The notes beneath the pieces are model-generated. The model did not search any database and was not told where the DNA came from. It saw only the letters and a list, made by a program, of their open reading frames with translations. Made by a program: the position numbers and the translations under genes. From Aplectana chamaeleonis (Eukaryota > Nematoda > Chromadorea > Rhabditida > Cosmocercidae), in contig JAPDOI010000897.1 in the NCBI GenBank assembly GCA_029168955.1, positions 62,001 through 126,000 on the forward strand: a stretch of DNA of 64,000 nucleotides, given 5' to 3'. Shown here in pieces: positions 11,298 through 22,165 of the stretch (position 1 is its first letter; every line of letters starts with the position of its first letter).

Positions 11298-12853
11298 CAG
11301 GGGTGTGCGTGAATGAAATTTCAAATTTCGTAAATCGTAAAACGTAATTCGACAAAACCACCGTAAATCGTAAACAGCAAATAATAAGAACAACCATTAA
11401 AAATACTACTATGGTGAAACAAGGGAAACTACTCATTGTTCACCGTTTCACATACTAAGTTGCGTTCAGTGTTTGACAGCTAACTACATTTAGTGGGACC
11501 GTACTGCCCGTATTTCTCTGCTTTCCCTTATCACTCATTCCACAACTCCTTGCGAGATTTCGAGAAGTCTGCAAGTACGATTCAGCTGTCCGCGTATCTG
11601 CTGGGCAACAGAAACACAATTGTACTAGTAGTGCCTCTCCCGACACGCTAACGCCGTTGTAAGCTTTGAAACGAGCCAAATTTACCGTATCTGAGCGATT
11701 CTTAACGGCCGAATTTGAGAACTCCGCCTACTTAGTAGCGAAACCGCAACACCAATTATGCTGTCGGCAAGGATCGCACTAATACTTTGAGTTCCCTACT
11801 AAAGGTTGGCTCCAACTCGGTGCACGTACGTTAAAAAATATGGCACCGAGTTTGCGTTAACCTTCAATAGGGGTCGCAAAGTATCAGTGCGATCCGTGCC
11901 AGCTCTTATCTAGAGCACAGCTTCGGTCACCCAGCACAAGTTTTTTTTCCTTATATCCACTAAATCACTTCAGAATCGTAACTTTGTGGTGACGACACTG
12001 TAGATTGCTAAAGGCAACGTAAGCACAAAGAACGCTTTTTAATTTTTGCCGCTCTGTGTGGTTTAGTCCCCATAGTTAAGGAATGTAGCGAAAACGCCCC
12101 ACCAAACGCTCGCATTTGTGGCAGATAACAGTTTCAGAAAAAAAGGGCGAATGTGAGAGTTTAAAGTAGAGCTCACGCCTTTCTTAACTGTCTGTTTGCT
12201 GCGGACGAAGATAAATAAACAGAGGAAACGAGAGGAAACGATTTTGAATTTCAAACTTTTGGGGGTAGAAAACGAACGTTCCTCTTGTTGACTTTTGTGG
12301 ACTCTGAATAGACATCATCTATTCAAAAGGCGGGCCAGGAGCACTAATTTAAGCAATTTTAAGGATTGATTAGACTGCTTCGCTTGATGTTTTGAAGCTA
12401 ATGTAGTTGAAAAATCAGGGCAGTTGATTATCATGAAAAAGTCGAAAACGATGTTTTCCGTGAAGATTGCTTCTAGATTGCATTGTGTCCTAGGCGGCAG
12501 CTAGTCAGACGCGGCGTGCAACGCGGATCTGTTATCCAGCGCCTCCAACTCGGACCGTGTGTCCCGCGTTATAATGATAAAATTACGTCAAGGGTTGATA
12601 ATGGGATCGTGCTGCAGTCACACGCCTGGCTTGGTCCCATCTCCTGACCAAAAACATTAGTAGGCGCAAGAAGGGATTAGAGCAGGTCAATTGGAGATAT
12701 CTCGTGATTCACTTCCATTCTATGTATTTTAATTTACGAAAAATTACGATTCACGGTCCAAAATGTCGTAAATCGTAAACCGTAATTACGACGCCAAAAA
12801 ACACTGTAAATCGTAAAATCGTAAATCGTAAATCGTAATTACGCACACCCCTG
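11298..12853. mobile_element. Non-autonomous hAT element with exact 8-bp duplication GTCCATAC
   Basis: The 1,556-bp element begins CAGGGGTGTGCGT and ends with the perfect 13-bp complement. GTCCATAC lies directly on both sides (11,290-11,297 and 12,854-12,861). The 8-bp duplication plus a CAGGG-type terminus are hallmarks of the hAT superfamily. Clusters of CGTAAATCGTAAA and CGTAATT motifs lie just inside both ends (11,330-11,376 and 12,768-12,843), as expected for subterminal binding repeats. No hAT transposase frame is present. MITE F copy 2 (11,767-11,920) is inserted inside. Confidence 0.9.
11767..11920. mobile_element. MITE F, copy 2
   Basis: Palindrome with GGTTGG, CTCGGTGCACG and CACCGAGTTTGCG blocks matching copy 1. 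The outer arms GGCAAGGATCGCAC / GTGCGATCCGTGCC are more diverged. Inserted in the 11,298-12,853 hAT element. Confidence 0.65.
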
Positions 12854-13002
12854 GTCCATACGTGACGAGAGCGGGCGTTCTCACTGTTGTGGGCCTCTCG
12901 CCGCTCCTCAACGCTGGAGCAGCCCGTGTCCGCAAATTAACACAGACAAACACCCCTACGTCGTGTTGTTTCGATTGAAAACGTTTGATCGCGTGATCAT
13001 TC

Positions 13003-13763
13003 ATTCGAGCCGGCGCAACGGCTGATGATTTCCCATGGTTTTCGACTTCCGTGGTGGGATTATGGAAAACAAGGGCAGTAGTTTCGCTACAGGTTTGATT
13101 CCACCTGCTTTAGTAATGGAGCAGTAAGCTTGAAACTTGCTGCTTGCTTCGTGGTGCTGGCGTAAGCGCGAGAGAGAGAGCGGGCGAGGGCGCGCGAGAA
13201 GGAGCGCCTGTGAACGGCTAGCGAATCCTGTCCCCACGATGACCATCGACTTTGCGTAATCGCACGCTCTCGCCACGTATGGACGGAGCCTGAGACGGTG
13301 AGGCAGGCGAGACATCGCTGAAACACTATCTATTGATGATCTCCAGCACTCGTAGGGCAAACGTGAAAGGCGTCGACCCTCTAACCCCTGTGTCATCCCC
13401 TCGCAACACTCGCCATCGTGCAAGCCTCCCCAGGTTTCCGACGCGCGCACTGGACATCTGGCTGTAGGTAACCTGTAGTTTGAAAAAACTTGTTATTTCA
13501 AAAGGTTTTGAGCATGAAAAGCAGGATATCGTGCGTCTAACTATCAGGATGGTAGATTCCAAGCGTTCCAGAACTGACTGCTAAGTGATATCCTACCAAT
13601 AACCTATGAAGTCTGAATTAATTGTTTATCACCGAGGCTAGCCGTCGAGTTTCCTCCGTCGTTTGAAACTTTTCGGAGCCTCATTCTCGGGACTCTCACA
13701 ATAAACATTCTTAAACCGACAACGTTGAAACTCGCCGTCATCAAGCTTAAAGGAACAGGACAC
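13003..13763. other. Spacer with no supported gene
   Basis: A 149-codon - strand frame (13,001-13,450) is Ser/Arg-rich across a GAGAGAGCGGGCGAGG low-complexity run. No domain or splice pattern supports it. Confidence 0.3.
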
Positions 13764-14525
13764 TATACTTGTTTCAGATGGAATTTATTTCGAATATCCG
13801 ACTTTTCGACTATAGTCGGATATTGCACATTTTCGAATATTCGACTTTTCGACTGTAGTCGGATATTACATATTTTCGAATATTCGACTTTTCGACTGTA
13901 GTCGGATATCACCCTTTTTCGAATATTCGACTTTTCGACTGTAGTCGGATATCGCCCTTTTTCGAATATTCGACTTTTCGACTGTAGTCGGATATCGCAC
14001 TTTTTCGAATATTCGACTTTTCGACTGTAGTCGGATATCGCACTTTTTCGAAAATTCGACTTTTCGAATAAAAAGTCGACTTTTTTATCCGACTGGAACG
14101 GTCGGATATTCGTCCGATTATTCGATTCGGAACATGTAAACTATGCAGTATACTTGTTCCAGATGGAATTTATTTCGAATATCCGACTTTTCGACTATAG
14201 TCGGATATTGCACATTTTCGAATATTCGACTTTTCGACTGTAGTCGGATATCACACCTTTTCGAATATTCGACTTTTCGACTGTAGTCGGATATCACCCT
14301 TTTTCGAATATTCGACTTTTCGACTGTAGTCGGATATCGCCCTTTTTCGAATATTCGACTTTTCGACTGTAGTCGGATATCGCACTTTTTCGAATATTCG
14401 ACTTTTCGACTGTAATCGGATATCGCACTTTTTCGAATAACCGACTTGTCGAATAAAAAGTCGACTTTTTTATCCGACTGAAACAGTCGGATACTCACCC
14501 GATTATTCGATTCGGAACAAGTATA
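13764..14525. mobile_element. hAT-like element made of 43-bp self-complementary repeats, 8-bp duplication CAGGACAC
   Basis: The ends read TATACTTGTTTC at the left and GAACAAGTATA at the right. CAGGACAC is directly repeated outside them (13,756-13,763 and 14,526-14,533). The interior is two parallel arrays of a 43-bp unit (core CGAATATTCGACTTTTCGAC, then TGTAGTCGGATATCGC). Each array starts AGATGGAATTTATTTCGAAT and ends in GATTCGGAACA, so the body looks like a tandem duplication with a second internal terminus at about 14,147. The 139-codon - strand frame across it is a by-product: 43 bp shifts frame each unit and all frames happen to lack stops. Confidence 0.85.
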
Positions 14526-14569
14526 CAGGACACCCAAATAATTAATTTTCAGATTTTATGCTAGTCTTG

Positions 14570-14990
14570 GATAGAGTCACACGCTGATCACAGTGGTATC
14601 TCTGGAATCGTCCAAAACCCCCTTTGAACAGAGTTATGGCTATTCAAAGATACTAAGATTTTGAGGGTGAAAAATTGGTGGACGAGTTGTCTCAAGCCTG
14701 TATTTCTCTTCATTCGTTATCGTTGCGCGAGAGCGAGCCAGGATAAGGAGACAGTCCGGCAATGGACTGAAGAACGCGACGCGGTGGAAATTCATCCATT
14801 CATCTTGCCGCTATCGAGTTCGGAAATCTGGTAGAGGGTCGGGCCTGTGGTGGTGAGCGAAGGGGGTCGGGCCTGTGGTGGTCCCTTATATCTCGCTTAT
14901 TTGGAGGAATTGAGGTCTCGCATTTGGCATGTGTTATACAGGAGCGGTCTTCTACACAATTACATGAAATTCTCAAAATTCATATCTGAC
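14570..14990 (+). repeat. Dispersed repeat related to MITE C
   Basis: GGAATCGTCC, GAGTTATGG and GGTGGACGAGTTGT at 14,600-14,690 match the left part of the element at 51,263-51,748. The 14,880-14,975 part matches 57,780-57,880, including a segment whose translation is similar in both (YLAYLEELRSR and YLAYFEKLRAR). Confidence 0.5.
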
Positions 14991-15217
14991 GGTGTACTGT
15001 GTCTTCAAATCCAAGTGTTCCAGCAATGTTACTGACATCGATAACTTGATATCACATATATCACCCGATATTGAATAGATTGGTTTCTTTCCCCAAGAGT
15101 TTTTTTCACGTTATCATGATAGGTTATCATGGTAAATTACATGGTACAGGACTCAGAGACAACCATTCGCGAATAATAATTCTTTTATTAGAATTTTCTC
15201 AATAGTGTAGTGACTTA

Positions 15218-15492
15218 AGGTGCGTCCGAATGAGAATGGCTGCCCACGCGGCCGGCGTGCTTGGCAGGCGGCCGTCGCGTTCGCCGCTCTTGGACGAGCA
15301 TGCGAAAAGTCCCCACCGCCATCGACAACGAACGAGGCCGGCACCGGCTGGCAGTAAGCGCTGCGCCGATCAATCAGTGGGAGAGGGGACGGCCGTCGTT
15401 GAAATCCAACACTCGTCCGAGGGCGACACATGCGACGGCCGCCTGCCAAGCACGCCGACCGCGTGGGTCGCCATTCTCATTCGGGCGCACTT
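15218..15492. mobile_element. TA-flanked MITE with 65-bp inverted arms
   Basis: The 275-bp element has ends AGGTGCGTCCGAATGAGAAT and the inverse ATTCTCATTCGGGCGCACTT. Arms of about 65 bp contain GTGCTTGGCAGGCGGCCGTC, and TA lies on both sides. A TA duplication fits Tc1/mariner-type mobilisation. A single arm of the same family is at 24,480-24,545. Open frames on both strands are by-products of the GC-rich palindrome. Confidence 0.75.
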
Positions 15493-15729
15493 TATGACGT
15501 CTGCTTTGCTAGCCCAAGAGGGCCTTATCAGCGTTAGTTGATAAGGAATCCATGATAAAACGTTCGAAAACGATTCTCCTAGGGTAACACGAACAAAGAT
15601 CTGCTTTTCCCGCAAGAACCATTCGATACAGCGAATATTATCCTTTTCAGCGTGACTTGATAAGATATACGAGAGGTACACTTCTTAATAATGTTCACGT
15701 ACGTTCTTATTTGAACCTGGGCATAGATA

Positions 15730-15893
15730 AACTCTGGTACATTCCTAGTCACCTGTTGATTTCGATTATCACCTGCAGCGGAGAGGTGGGCCTCGGTGAA
15801 ATATAAATAGTGATAAGGAGGTTTCGAGAAAAAAGCCACCGCTTCGCGCCGTGATAACCGAAAACATGAGTTCACTTAGAATGAAACAGACTC
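15730..15893 (+). mobile_element. MITE E, copy 2
   Basis: The ends AACTCTGG and CAGACTCTA and the internal TTTCGATTATCACC, GATAAGGAGGTTTCG and AAGCCACCGC blocks match copy 3 at 50,886-51,049. It abuts the left flank repeat of the Penelope element. Confidence 0.65.
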
Positions 15894-15896
15894 TAT

Positions 15897-16150
15897 CTTG
15901 TATGATTACTTCTGTGCCGAACAATTCGAGCAGATCGTCTTCATCGAGGCCTGAAATGGTTCGAAACCCTGATATTCTATTAACCCGGCCAAACGCCCTC
16001 TCCCACTTACCATAGGTACGAAAATCTCCACGAATGAACCAGGAATGTAGTCACCACAGTAGCATTGATAACCCGTCACAGTCCCACCGACGCCGAGCTC
16101 CACTCGATGACAAGGAGACCCAAGGAACAATTGAGACATAGTGAGTAAGA
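15897..16150 (-). repeat. Penelope-like element, left flank in inverted orientation
   Basis: About 250 bp are inverted relative to 17,745-17,995. Shared pieces are ATTACTTCTGTGCCGAAC, GGCCAAACGCCCTCTCCCAC, GTACGAAA, CCACAGTGGC-type blocks and GGAGCTC-rich ends. Penelope elements are known to carry flanking copies that can be inverted, which fits this layout around the reverse transcriptase. Confidence 0.65.
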
Positions 16151-16242
16151 GAAACCACGATATGCGTCTCTCTGTCATTGAAAAGGAGGGTGAATTCGTA
16201 CCTTTGTCTCAATCCCTTGATCGATAGATTACTGAACTGCAT

Positions 16243-17700
16243 TTGAGCGATACCTCCGTGTACGACCCTGCAACGGAAAGAGATTACCTGAGGCAATGCA
16301 GGAAATTAAACGAAACCTGGAAATCGGTGGAAGGATCAGCTGGTTCGAGTGAAAAAGTGCTAAGACGACTCAAACTAGATGCACAAAGATGCCGGGTTTT
16401 CTACAGTCTGATTAAGACACACAAGCTGTCCCAGAAAGGGCTCCGATCAACAGGCACTAGCACCTATAAAATAAGGGCCATTATAAGTTGTGTAGGAAGA
16501 CCGACAGATAGAATATCATGGCTATTGAACGAAGTCGTCGGTCAAATCTTACAGTACATTCCAGCACTCCTCATCAACACAGGCCAGTTCCTGAGCCGAC
16601 TCCGCTCATGCTCGCGTCGAGAGAACTGTGTTGTAGAATCATTTGCTGTCACCGCTCTGTACACCATTGTAGGCAACTGTGCGGCCCTTCAGGCTGTTTC
16701 AGAGATGTTGGGCGAATACAGTAGCCGGATTGTGACGTTTGGTCTAAACAAAACACATATCATGACTCTCATGAAGTCTTGTCTGGAGCGCAATATCTTT
16801 CAATGGAGTGAAAGTTTCTTTTCACAAGATAGAGGGCTAGCAATGGGTTAGAGGTTAGCTCTAGTCTTGGCGATCTGCTTCATGATCAGAATAGAACTGT
16901 CGGTGATAGAGCGAATGCCAATAATGTACTGTCGTTATATCAACGACTGATGTGTGATCACTTCGACGCAGGTCGAAATAGATGCGTTGTTCGATGTGTT
17001 GAACCAAGAGTCACCGTACATTGGATTCACAAGAGAGGCATCTCACGGAGATTGGCTCCCTTTCTTGAATACACAAATACACGTTTCAGGAGGAGCATAT
17101 CAGACGAAGTGGTTTCGCAAAGGCAGTTCTAGAAATATCATCATTCATGCATACTCGGGCACCGTAAAGCGGTCAAACACGCAGTGGTTCGAAATATGAT
17201 TAGAACTGCGACAGGTTTGAGCTCTGGGAGCGCAGAACGTGAAGAATCGTACAGGATAGCCCGCGAAGATTGAAGCTCAGAACGGTTACAGTGAACTTCG
17301 TCGCAGACCAGGACTAAGTGGGCGCAGAGGAATGTCATTTGAGAATAAAATGGTTCTTCAGCTGCCCTTTCTATCGTGCACAGTCAGCGCTCCCATACGT
17401 CAATGTATTGCTCGCGCGGATCTCGCCGATGACGTTGTCTTGGTTGATATTCCAAATGACAATACCAAGAGGCAAATGGTGCAAAATCGGTTGTACGAAC
17501 GCTCGTGCCTCATGGAAAATTGTACGATTTGTCCTCACGGAAGATAGGCAGACTGTGCACAGAGCGGAGTCGTGTATCAAATGCAGTGTTATCTTTATCC
17601 GTGCCCGAGACTCGAAGCTAAACAACAGAAATGAGTGCATCGCGATTACCAACGATTTGCTGCCACGCATTTCTCTGTGCGGTCTGTGAGATGTCCTCAG
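16243..17700 (+). pseudogene. Penelope-like element reverse transcriptase and GIY-YIG region, decayed
   Basis: The reading frame from 16,243 carries the Penelope-type RT landmarks in order: KTHK, then IRAIISCVGRPTDRISWLL, then a box FAVTALYT where the family has an aspartate after the phenylalanine, then RGLAMG. It stops at 16,849. The next block in the same frame reads YCRYIND followed by TGA (16,948), so the catalytic YxDD box is altered to YIND and broken. Further frames at 16,954-17,199 (WFRKGSSRNIIIHAYSG) and 17,332-17,547 (IPNDNTKRQMVQNRLYERSC, NCTICPHGR) are the linker leading to the endonuclease; SGVVYQMQC at about 17,555 is the start of GIY-YIG. Known function: copy-out retrotransposition through RT plus a GIY-YIG nuclease. 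Lost catalytic residues and at least three stops make it inactive. Confidence 0.85.
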
Positions 17701-17744
17701 TATAATTGTGCCGGGGTGTCTCACTTGCTCCTTGGTTATTCTCG

Positions 17745-17995
17745 TCATCGAGTGGAGCTCGGCGCTGGTAGGACTGTGGTAAGTTAGTTATGCCACTGTG
17801 GTGACTACAATCCTGGTTCATTCGTGGGAGAATTTCGTACCTATGGAGAGTGGGAGAGGGCTTTTGGCCGGGTAAATTGTATATCAATATTTCGAACCAT
17901 TTCAGGCCTTGGTAAAACGATCTGCTCGAAACGTTGGCCAAATAAAACAGTCTGACTTATACAAACCTGGTTCGGCACAGAAGTAATCACACAAG
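17745..17995 (+). repeat. Penelope-like element, right flank repeat
   Basis: Inverse of 15,897-16,150. It includes the CCATTTCAGGCCTTGG and CGATCTGCTCGAAACG segment, where a hammerhead-like core would be expected in this element type. The left copy has GATGAAGACGATCTGCTCGA in the corresponding place, so the two copies have decayed differently. Confidence 0.6.
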
Positions 17996-18182
17996 CTAAA
18001 TTAGTGTTATTCTTTATCAAATCACTTATATATTCGTTGTCGAGCAGTTTATTAATGTTGACCTTATCTAGGACGTTGTATATGTAGTCTATGCTAACAT
18101 TAGATGTGGTTTGTTTTCTTTAGTTCGCTCATTGTTGGAGTTGTGTTTGAAATGAAATTTTCGAAGAATACAACAAAGTATA

Positions 18183-18346
18183 ACCTTCATTTCCCCGCTA
18201 CTCGCAGTTTTCTGTATCACTATCATAGAGGTGGTGCGGTTTTTAGAGAGATATCTTCATTTTCATGGTCGAATTTCCCGAAAAACAACCGCTTCGCATC
18301 CACGATTGTGATATTATGACTGCGAGTAGTGTGGAAATGAAGGATA
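18183..18346. mobile_element. Small TA-flanked MITE
   Basis: CCTTCATTTCCCCGCTACTC is inverted at the right as GAGTAGTGTGGAAATGAAGG, about 25 bp per arm, total about 164 bp, next to TA on both sides. Confidence 0.65.
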
Positions 18347-18589
18347 TGTCTATTTCGTTCGTTTATTTTCATAAGAAAGTAATTATCATAACACAGTCTG
18401 AAATCCCTGTCATATAACTTTTTTGTAGATAGCGTAGATTTTCATACATATTCGAGACATCATAGCAGTTGTTTATATAATTAACTACTTCATTTATATC
18501 TCACTGTTTCTTGTTGTGTTTATTGATTTCACGACCGTTTCTTATTCTTTCCTTTTTTAATACTTAATGCATATTACGGGCTATTGTCT

Positions 18590-19080
18590 TTATATCTCAA
18601 AAGGATTTCCAATAGCCGACACGTTGCCGTATCCTTTTACATTGTCATTTAATCCGAATGGATAAGCGGAATTTAGAAGCTTAATATAAAACAATTCCTT
18701 ATCAGCAGGAATTTTTCGGTCGTTATTATCAAGCGAATCCATGACGCTTACAGTTAAAATTGGTACACGAACCGTTGAAGTGATGGTAAAGATAATTCCT
18801 ATTGTCATGCTCTCAAATATGAAATAGATGCTCTTTAATTCTGTATTTTAACTTTCTCGTTGTTATTCCTAAGTAAATACTGATAGTCACAATTGTTGCA
18901 TGTCAAGCAGTAAACTATAATTTTCTTTAGTACAGTTATCGTTTTCTGTATTATAGGTATGTATTCTCAATTGCGAATGTTTAGGCTCAATACAAGAGTT
19001 TTCATTTACAAGGGTACATATAATACAGTTCAAACCACAGTTGTTTGCTGTGTAGTTATTACCAAAGTTCATTATAATGA
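18590..19080 (-). pseudogene. Fragment of a second Penelope-like GIY-YIG tail
   Basis: The - strand frame at 18,590-18,808 ends with ELFYIKLLNSAYPFGLNDNV followed by KGYGNVS. This resembles the C-terminal signature of some Penelope-type endonucleases (a hydrophobic-W/Y-I-K-x-L motif, YPFGLND, then GxGNVS). A neighbouring - strand frame at 18,887-19,072 has NCGLNCIICTL, a cysteine pair compatible with the segment before GIY-YIG. The recognition rests on memory of the motif; the catalytic Y-I-G part is not visible. Confidence 0.45.
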
Positions 19081-19194
19081 AGAAGTTCAGGTGCTCCTAA
19101 TGCTTATAGTGTTTTAACTCTCGAGTTCAAGGACACATTAGGTTGATGCAAAGGTTTCCGGACTTTTCACGCCTTTGAATAAAAAACATTTATT

Positions 19195-19490
19195 TCAAAA
19201 ACAAACAAGGCTCACCCAACAAAATAATTTCCATCACATTCAAAGGTTCTTTGTCACCGATTGGGCAGATCATGAATTCCCGACGCGTAGAACCCTGGCT
19301 GTTCCGAGACAAAGTATTATTCCAAGACCATTTTGACTTCGTCATCGTTAGTGAACTGTTTTCCATCCAGGAAATGCTGCATCCAGCCAAACAGATGGTA
19401 GTCGGAAGGGACAAGATCTGAGCTGTATGGAGGGTGAGGAAGAACTTGCCAGCCCTGGTCCAGCAGTTTCTGTTCGCCTTCTTCACGATA
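19195..19490 (-). pseudogene. mariner transposase 3' end, inverted copy
   Basis: The - strand encodes the C-terminal mariner block: LLDQGWQVLPHPPYSSDLVP, SDYHLFGWMQHFLDGKQF, then after a stop a version of GIHDLPNRW. In mariner, the third catalytic aspartate lies in the PYSPDLAPSDYHLF box; SDL and SDY are present. Only the last third of the transposase remains, with a stop and frame changes. Confidence 0.85.
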
Positions 19491-19509
19491 ATGCTCCAAC
19501 GATGATAAT

Positions 19510-19800
19510 GATTCAACGACAGAAACTGCTGGACCTGGGCTGGTATGTTCTTCCTCACCCTCCATATATGTAGCTCAGATCTTGCTTCTTCCGACTGCCA
19601 TCTGTTCCGCTCGATGCAGCTCTTCCTGGATGGAAAACAGTTCACTCACGATGACAAAGTTAAAATGGCCTTAGAAGAATGCTTCGACTCGGAACAGCCA
19701 GAGTTCTACCCGTGGCGAATTCATGATCTGCCCAATCGGTGGCGAGGGATCCTTGAATGTGATGGAACTTATTTTGTTTGATGAGCCTTGTTTGTTTTTC
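19510..19800 (+). pseudogene. mariner transposase 3' end, direct copy
   Basis: This copy is on the + strand and mirrors 19,195-19,490. The LHICSSDLASSDCHLFRSMQ block is followed by FLDGKQFTHDDKVKMALEEC and HDLPNRWRGILECDGTYFV. DCHLF replaces DYHLF. It joins the inverted copy through a spacer of about 46 bp, giving a head-to-head palindrome. Confidence 0.85.
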
Positions 19801-20029
19801 GAACAAATTGTGGTGAGCGCGAAGCGCTCACCAGAATTCTGCGAAAAAAGCTGTATCTATGGATTTAACGCTTCTGTCTGTGATTGCTTAGGGTTCCGTG
19901 GCCTATGACACTGAGGAACACAAAACTGAAATATACTGAAGACAAAATAATAGACTGCCGCCATGGATCTGGACCTTTGAAGAGATTCCAACAAAAAGCA
20001 TAAGCCAGGAACCGTATTGCAGTTCGTAA

Positions 20030-20445
20030 GGCATCTTTCATATTCCTCACCGCAAGCGTGGCACGCGCGTGACGCGGGGGAGGGGCAGTGGACTATGAAA
20101 GTTCATACCGCGCGGCACGCGCGGTCAGAACTTTCATAGTTCATCAGCACCGCCATAGCGGCGCCGCCCAAACTGCCGTGGCGGTTTTACCGTTTCAATC
20201 AATAATTGCTTCTCGATTTGAGTCCACTCCAACATAAATAATTCTGGGACTATCCTGCGCCACCGCATACGCAAATGCAAGCCAGGAATTTCCGTACAAG
20301 TCTGAGTTGAGGCCCGACTTTAACCCGCACCGCTATGGCGGTGCCGCTGGAGATTTCATAGTGGCTTTCCGCTCGTTCCGCGCGGTGGAAAGTTTCATAG
20401 TCCACCGCTCGTCCCGCGCTTGCGGTGAGGACTATGAAAGATGCC
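20030..20445. mobile_element. MITE S, copy 1, TAA-flanked
   Basis: The 416-bp element has arms GGCATCTTTCATATTCCTCA and the inverse TGAGGACTATGAAAGATGCC, with TAA on both sides (20,027-20,029 and 20,446-20,448). The interior is GC-rich with CGCCATAGCGGCG and CGCTATGGCGGTG motifs. A TAA duplication points to PIF/Harbinger-type mobilisation. Confidence 0.75.
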
Positions 20446-20549
20446 TAAGACAAATGGCATCACTGAAATTTCAATTGATGAATTTCGTTGCTGCTCAGTA
20501 ACTACGGTAAATACTTTTCTCACGAAATATTGGGAACGTGTCGGGCTCT

Positions 20550-21050
20550 AAAAGGCTCGCAGACTTGTAGTCGCATCGTTCATTGCCGGGTCGAGTAGCA
20601 CAGGTGGATGTAATATCGAAGGTGATCACAGCAAGTGTCGACTCTGCGATAGCCCAGCATAGGGCATCTTCCATAGTCCTTACCGCTCGTCGCGCGACAC
20701 GGCACGCGCATGACGCGCGGACGTGGCGTTGGAGTATGAATGGCCTGACGACACACGCCCGCGGCATACGCGTGACGCCAGCTCTGCCATGGCGGTGACG
20801 ACCGTAACGGCTTTTTAATTATTTCCTTATTAATTCATCATCAATCGCATTTCGTTCCGTAATAATTGATTCCATTACTATCCTCTGCTGACCCTGATGG
20901 CGAACGCTTGTTCAGTATTCTCTTGTTTGGAAAATTACGGCCCATTTTTTAGGGCTCCGCTATGGCGTCGCCGCTGGTGTATTCATAGTCTCCGCAAGCG
21001 TGGGAAGTATTTATACTTTGACGCCACGCCCGCGCGTCGCGCGCATTCCG
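20550..21050. repeat. Degraded S-family sequence
   Basis: GGCATCTTCCATAGTCCTTA at 20,661 and GGCTCCGCTATGGCGTCGCC at 20,952 match parts of MITE S. Boundaries are unclear. Confidence 0.5.
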
Positions 21051-21062
21051 CACTGACGTTAA

Positions 21063-21509
21063 AGGCAGTGTTCACTATGAATATCGCACTCGAGTTCGAC
21101 CCACAAATGGGATTGTTTGGTCGTGAGGTAACTAATAGTGAAGAAACAGGGAAGAAAAACGTCCAGAATAGGTTAAAATAACGGTTTCTAAATTCAGGGC
21201 GTGGACGAGAATAATGGGCTCTGCTGATTCCGGCAAGCGCGCGCTAAACCTGCGCGAATCGATAATAGTAACTGCGGCAGAGTTGCTTGGCAATTTGCCA
21301 TAGAAACGTGTGCGGCGCCACAAGCTCGTCCGACTGGGGGGGGGGGGGCGGACCGGGATAGGTAGGCGCACCGGGAGAGCTTTCAAAGCCGTTTGTATTT
21401 ATTTCTGGCCAGTTTTCGCTGCTTTCTTCGACCCTATCCTCTACAGCACCTGCCAACTTAGTGTTTCACACCGAGACCTCGAGAACGAGATTTATCGTGA
21501 ACACTGCCT
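21063..21509 (-). mobile_element. TTAA-flanked MITE B, copy 1
   Basis: Ends AGGCAGTGTTCAC and GTGAACACTGCCT with TTAA at both sides (21,059-21,062 and 21,510-21,513). It is the inverse of 43,733-44,165, sharing CTCGAGTTCGACCC-type, CGTGGACGAGAAT and GTGCGGCGCCACAAGC-type blocks. TTAA duplication is the hallmark of piggyBac-type transposition. No transposase. Confidence 0.8.
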
Positions 21510-21513
21510 TTAA

Positions 21514-22165
21514 AGGCAGCATACAGGCTCGTAAGCATAGTCGAGATAACAGCATAGATAGGTCCGCACGGCCCATACTATGTCGTCAACGACGTTTAAA
21601 GCGCTGAAAACTGTCCAGAATGACAGTATTTGACAATGTTTGAGCAATCTTGCCTTCCACGCCCGTATTTTCACACCCCTTTGAGTAACAGAATGAGTAT
21701 TGATACTTGTGAAAACGTGTGATAATTGAGAGTGATAGCACTATCAAATGGGAGTGCACGAGAGAAATAGATTGGTTTACTTGAGTATAACATGTTTGTG
21801 CACCGATAAGATCCTCCATTTCGAGAGTTCAGCGAAAGTAGAGCGGCATTCTCGAAAGTGGACGAGAGTCATTAGGTATGCAGACATGTTATACTCAAGT
21901 AAACCAAGCTATTCCTCTCGTGCACTCCCATTTGGTAGTGCTATCACTTTCAATTATAACACGTTATCACAAGTATCGATTCTCATTCTGTTACTCAAAG
22001 GGGTGTGAAAATACGGGCGTGGAAGGCAAGATTGCTCAAACATTGTCAAATACTGTCATCCTGGACAGTTTTCAGCGCTTCAAACGTCGTTGACGACATA
22101 GCACGGGCCGTGCGGACCGATATATGCTGTTATCTCGACTATGCTTACGAGCGTGTATGCTGCCT
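21514..22165. mobile_element. TTAA-flanked foldback MITE Y, copy 1
   Basis: The 652-bp element has inverted arms of roughly 280 bp, from AGGCAGCATACAGGCTCGTA to its inverse, flanked by TTAA (21,510-21,513 and 22,166-22,169). The left TTAA is shared with MITE B. Frames such as MQTCYTQ occur in both arms because the arms are inverted duplicates. Confidence 0.85.

Noticed and set aside
15230..15541. Overlapping alanine/arginine-rich frames
   Set aside because: Lie in the arms of a TA-flanked MITE and appear on both strands as mirror images.
18590..18808. Host membrane or secreted protein on the - strand
   Set aside because: The YPFGLND and GYGNVS signature fits a Penelope-type endonuclease tail better; kept as a low-confidence mobile remnant.
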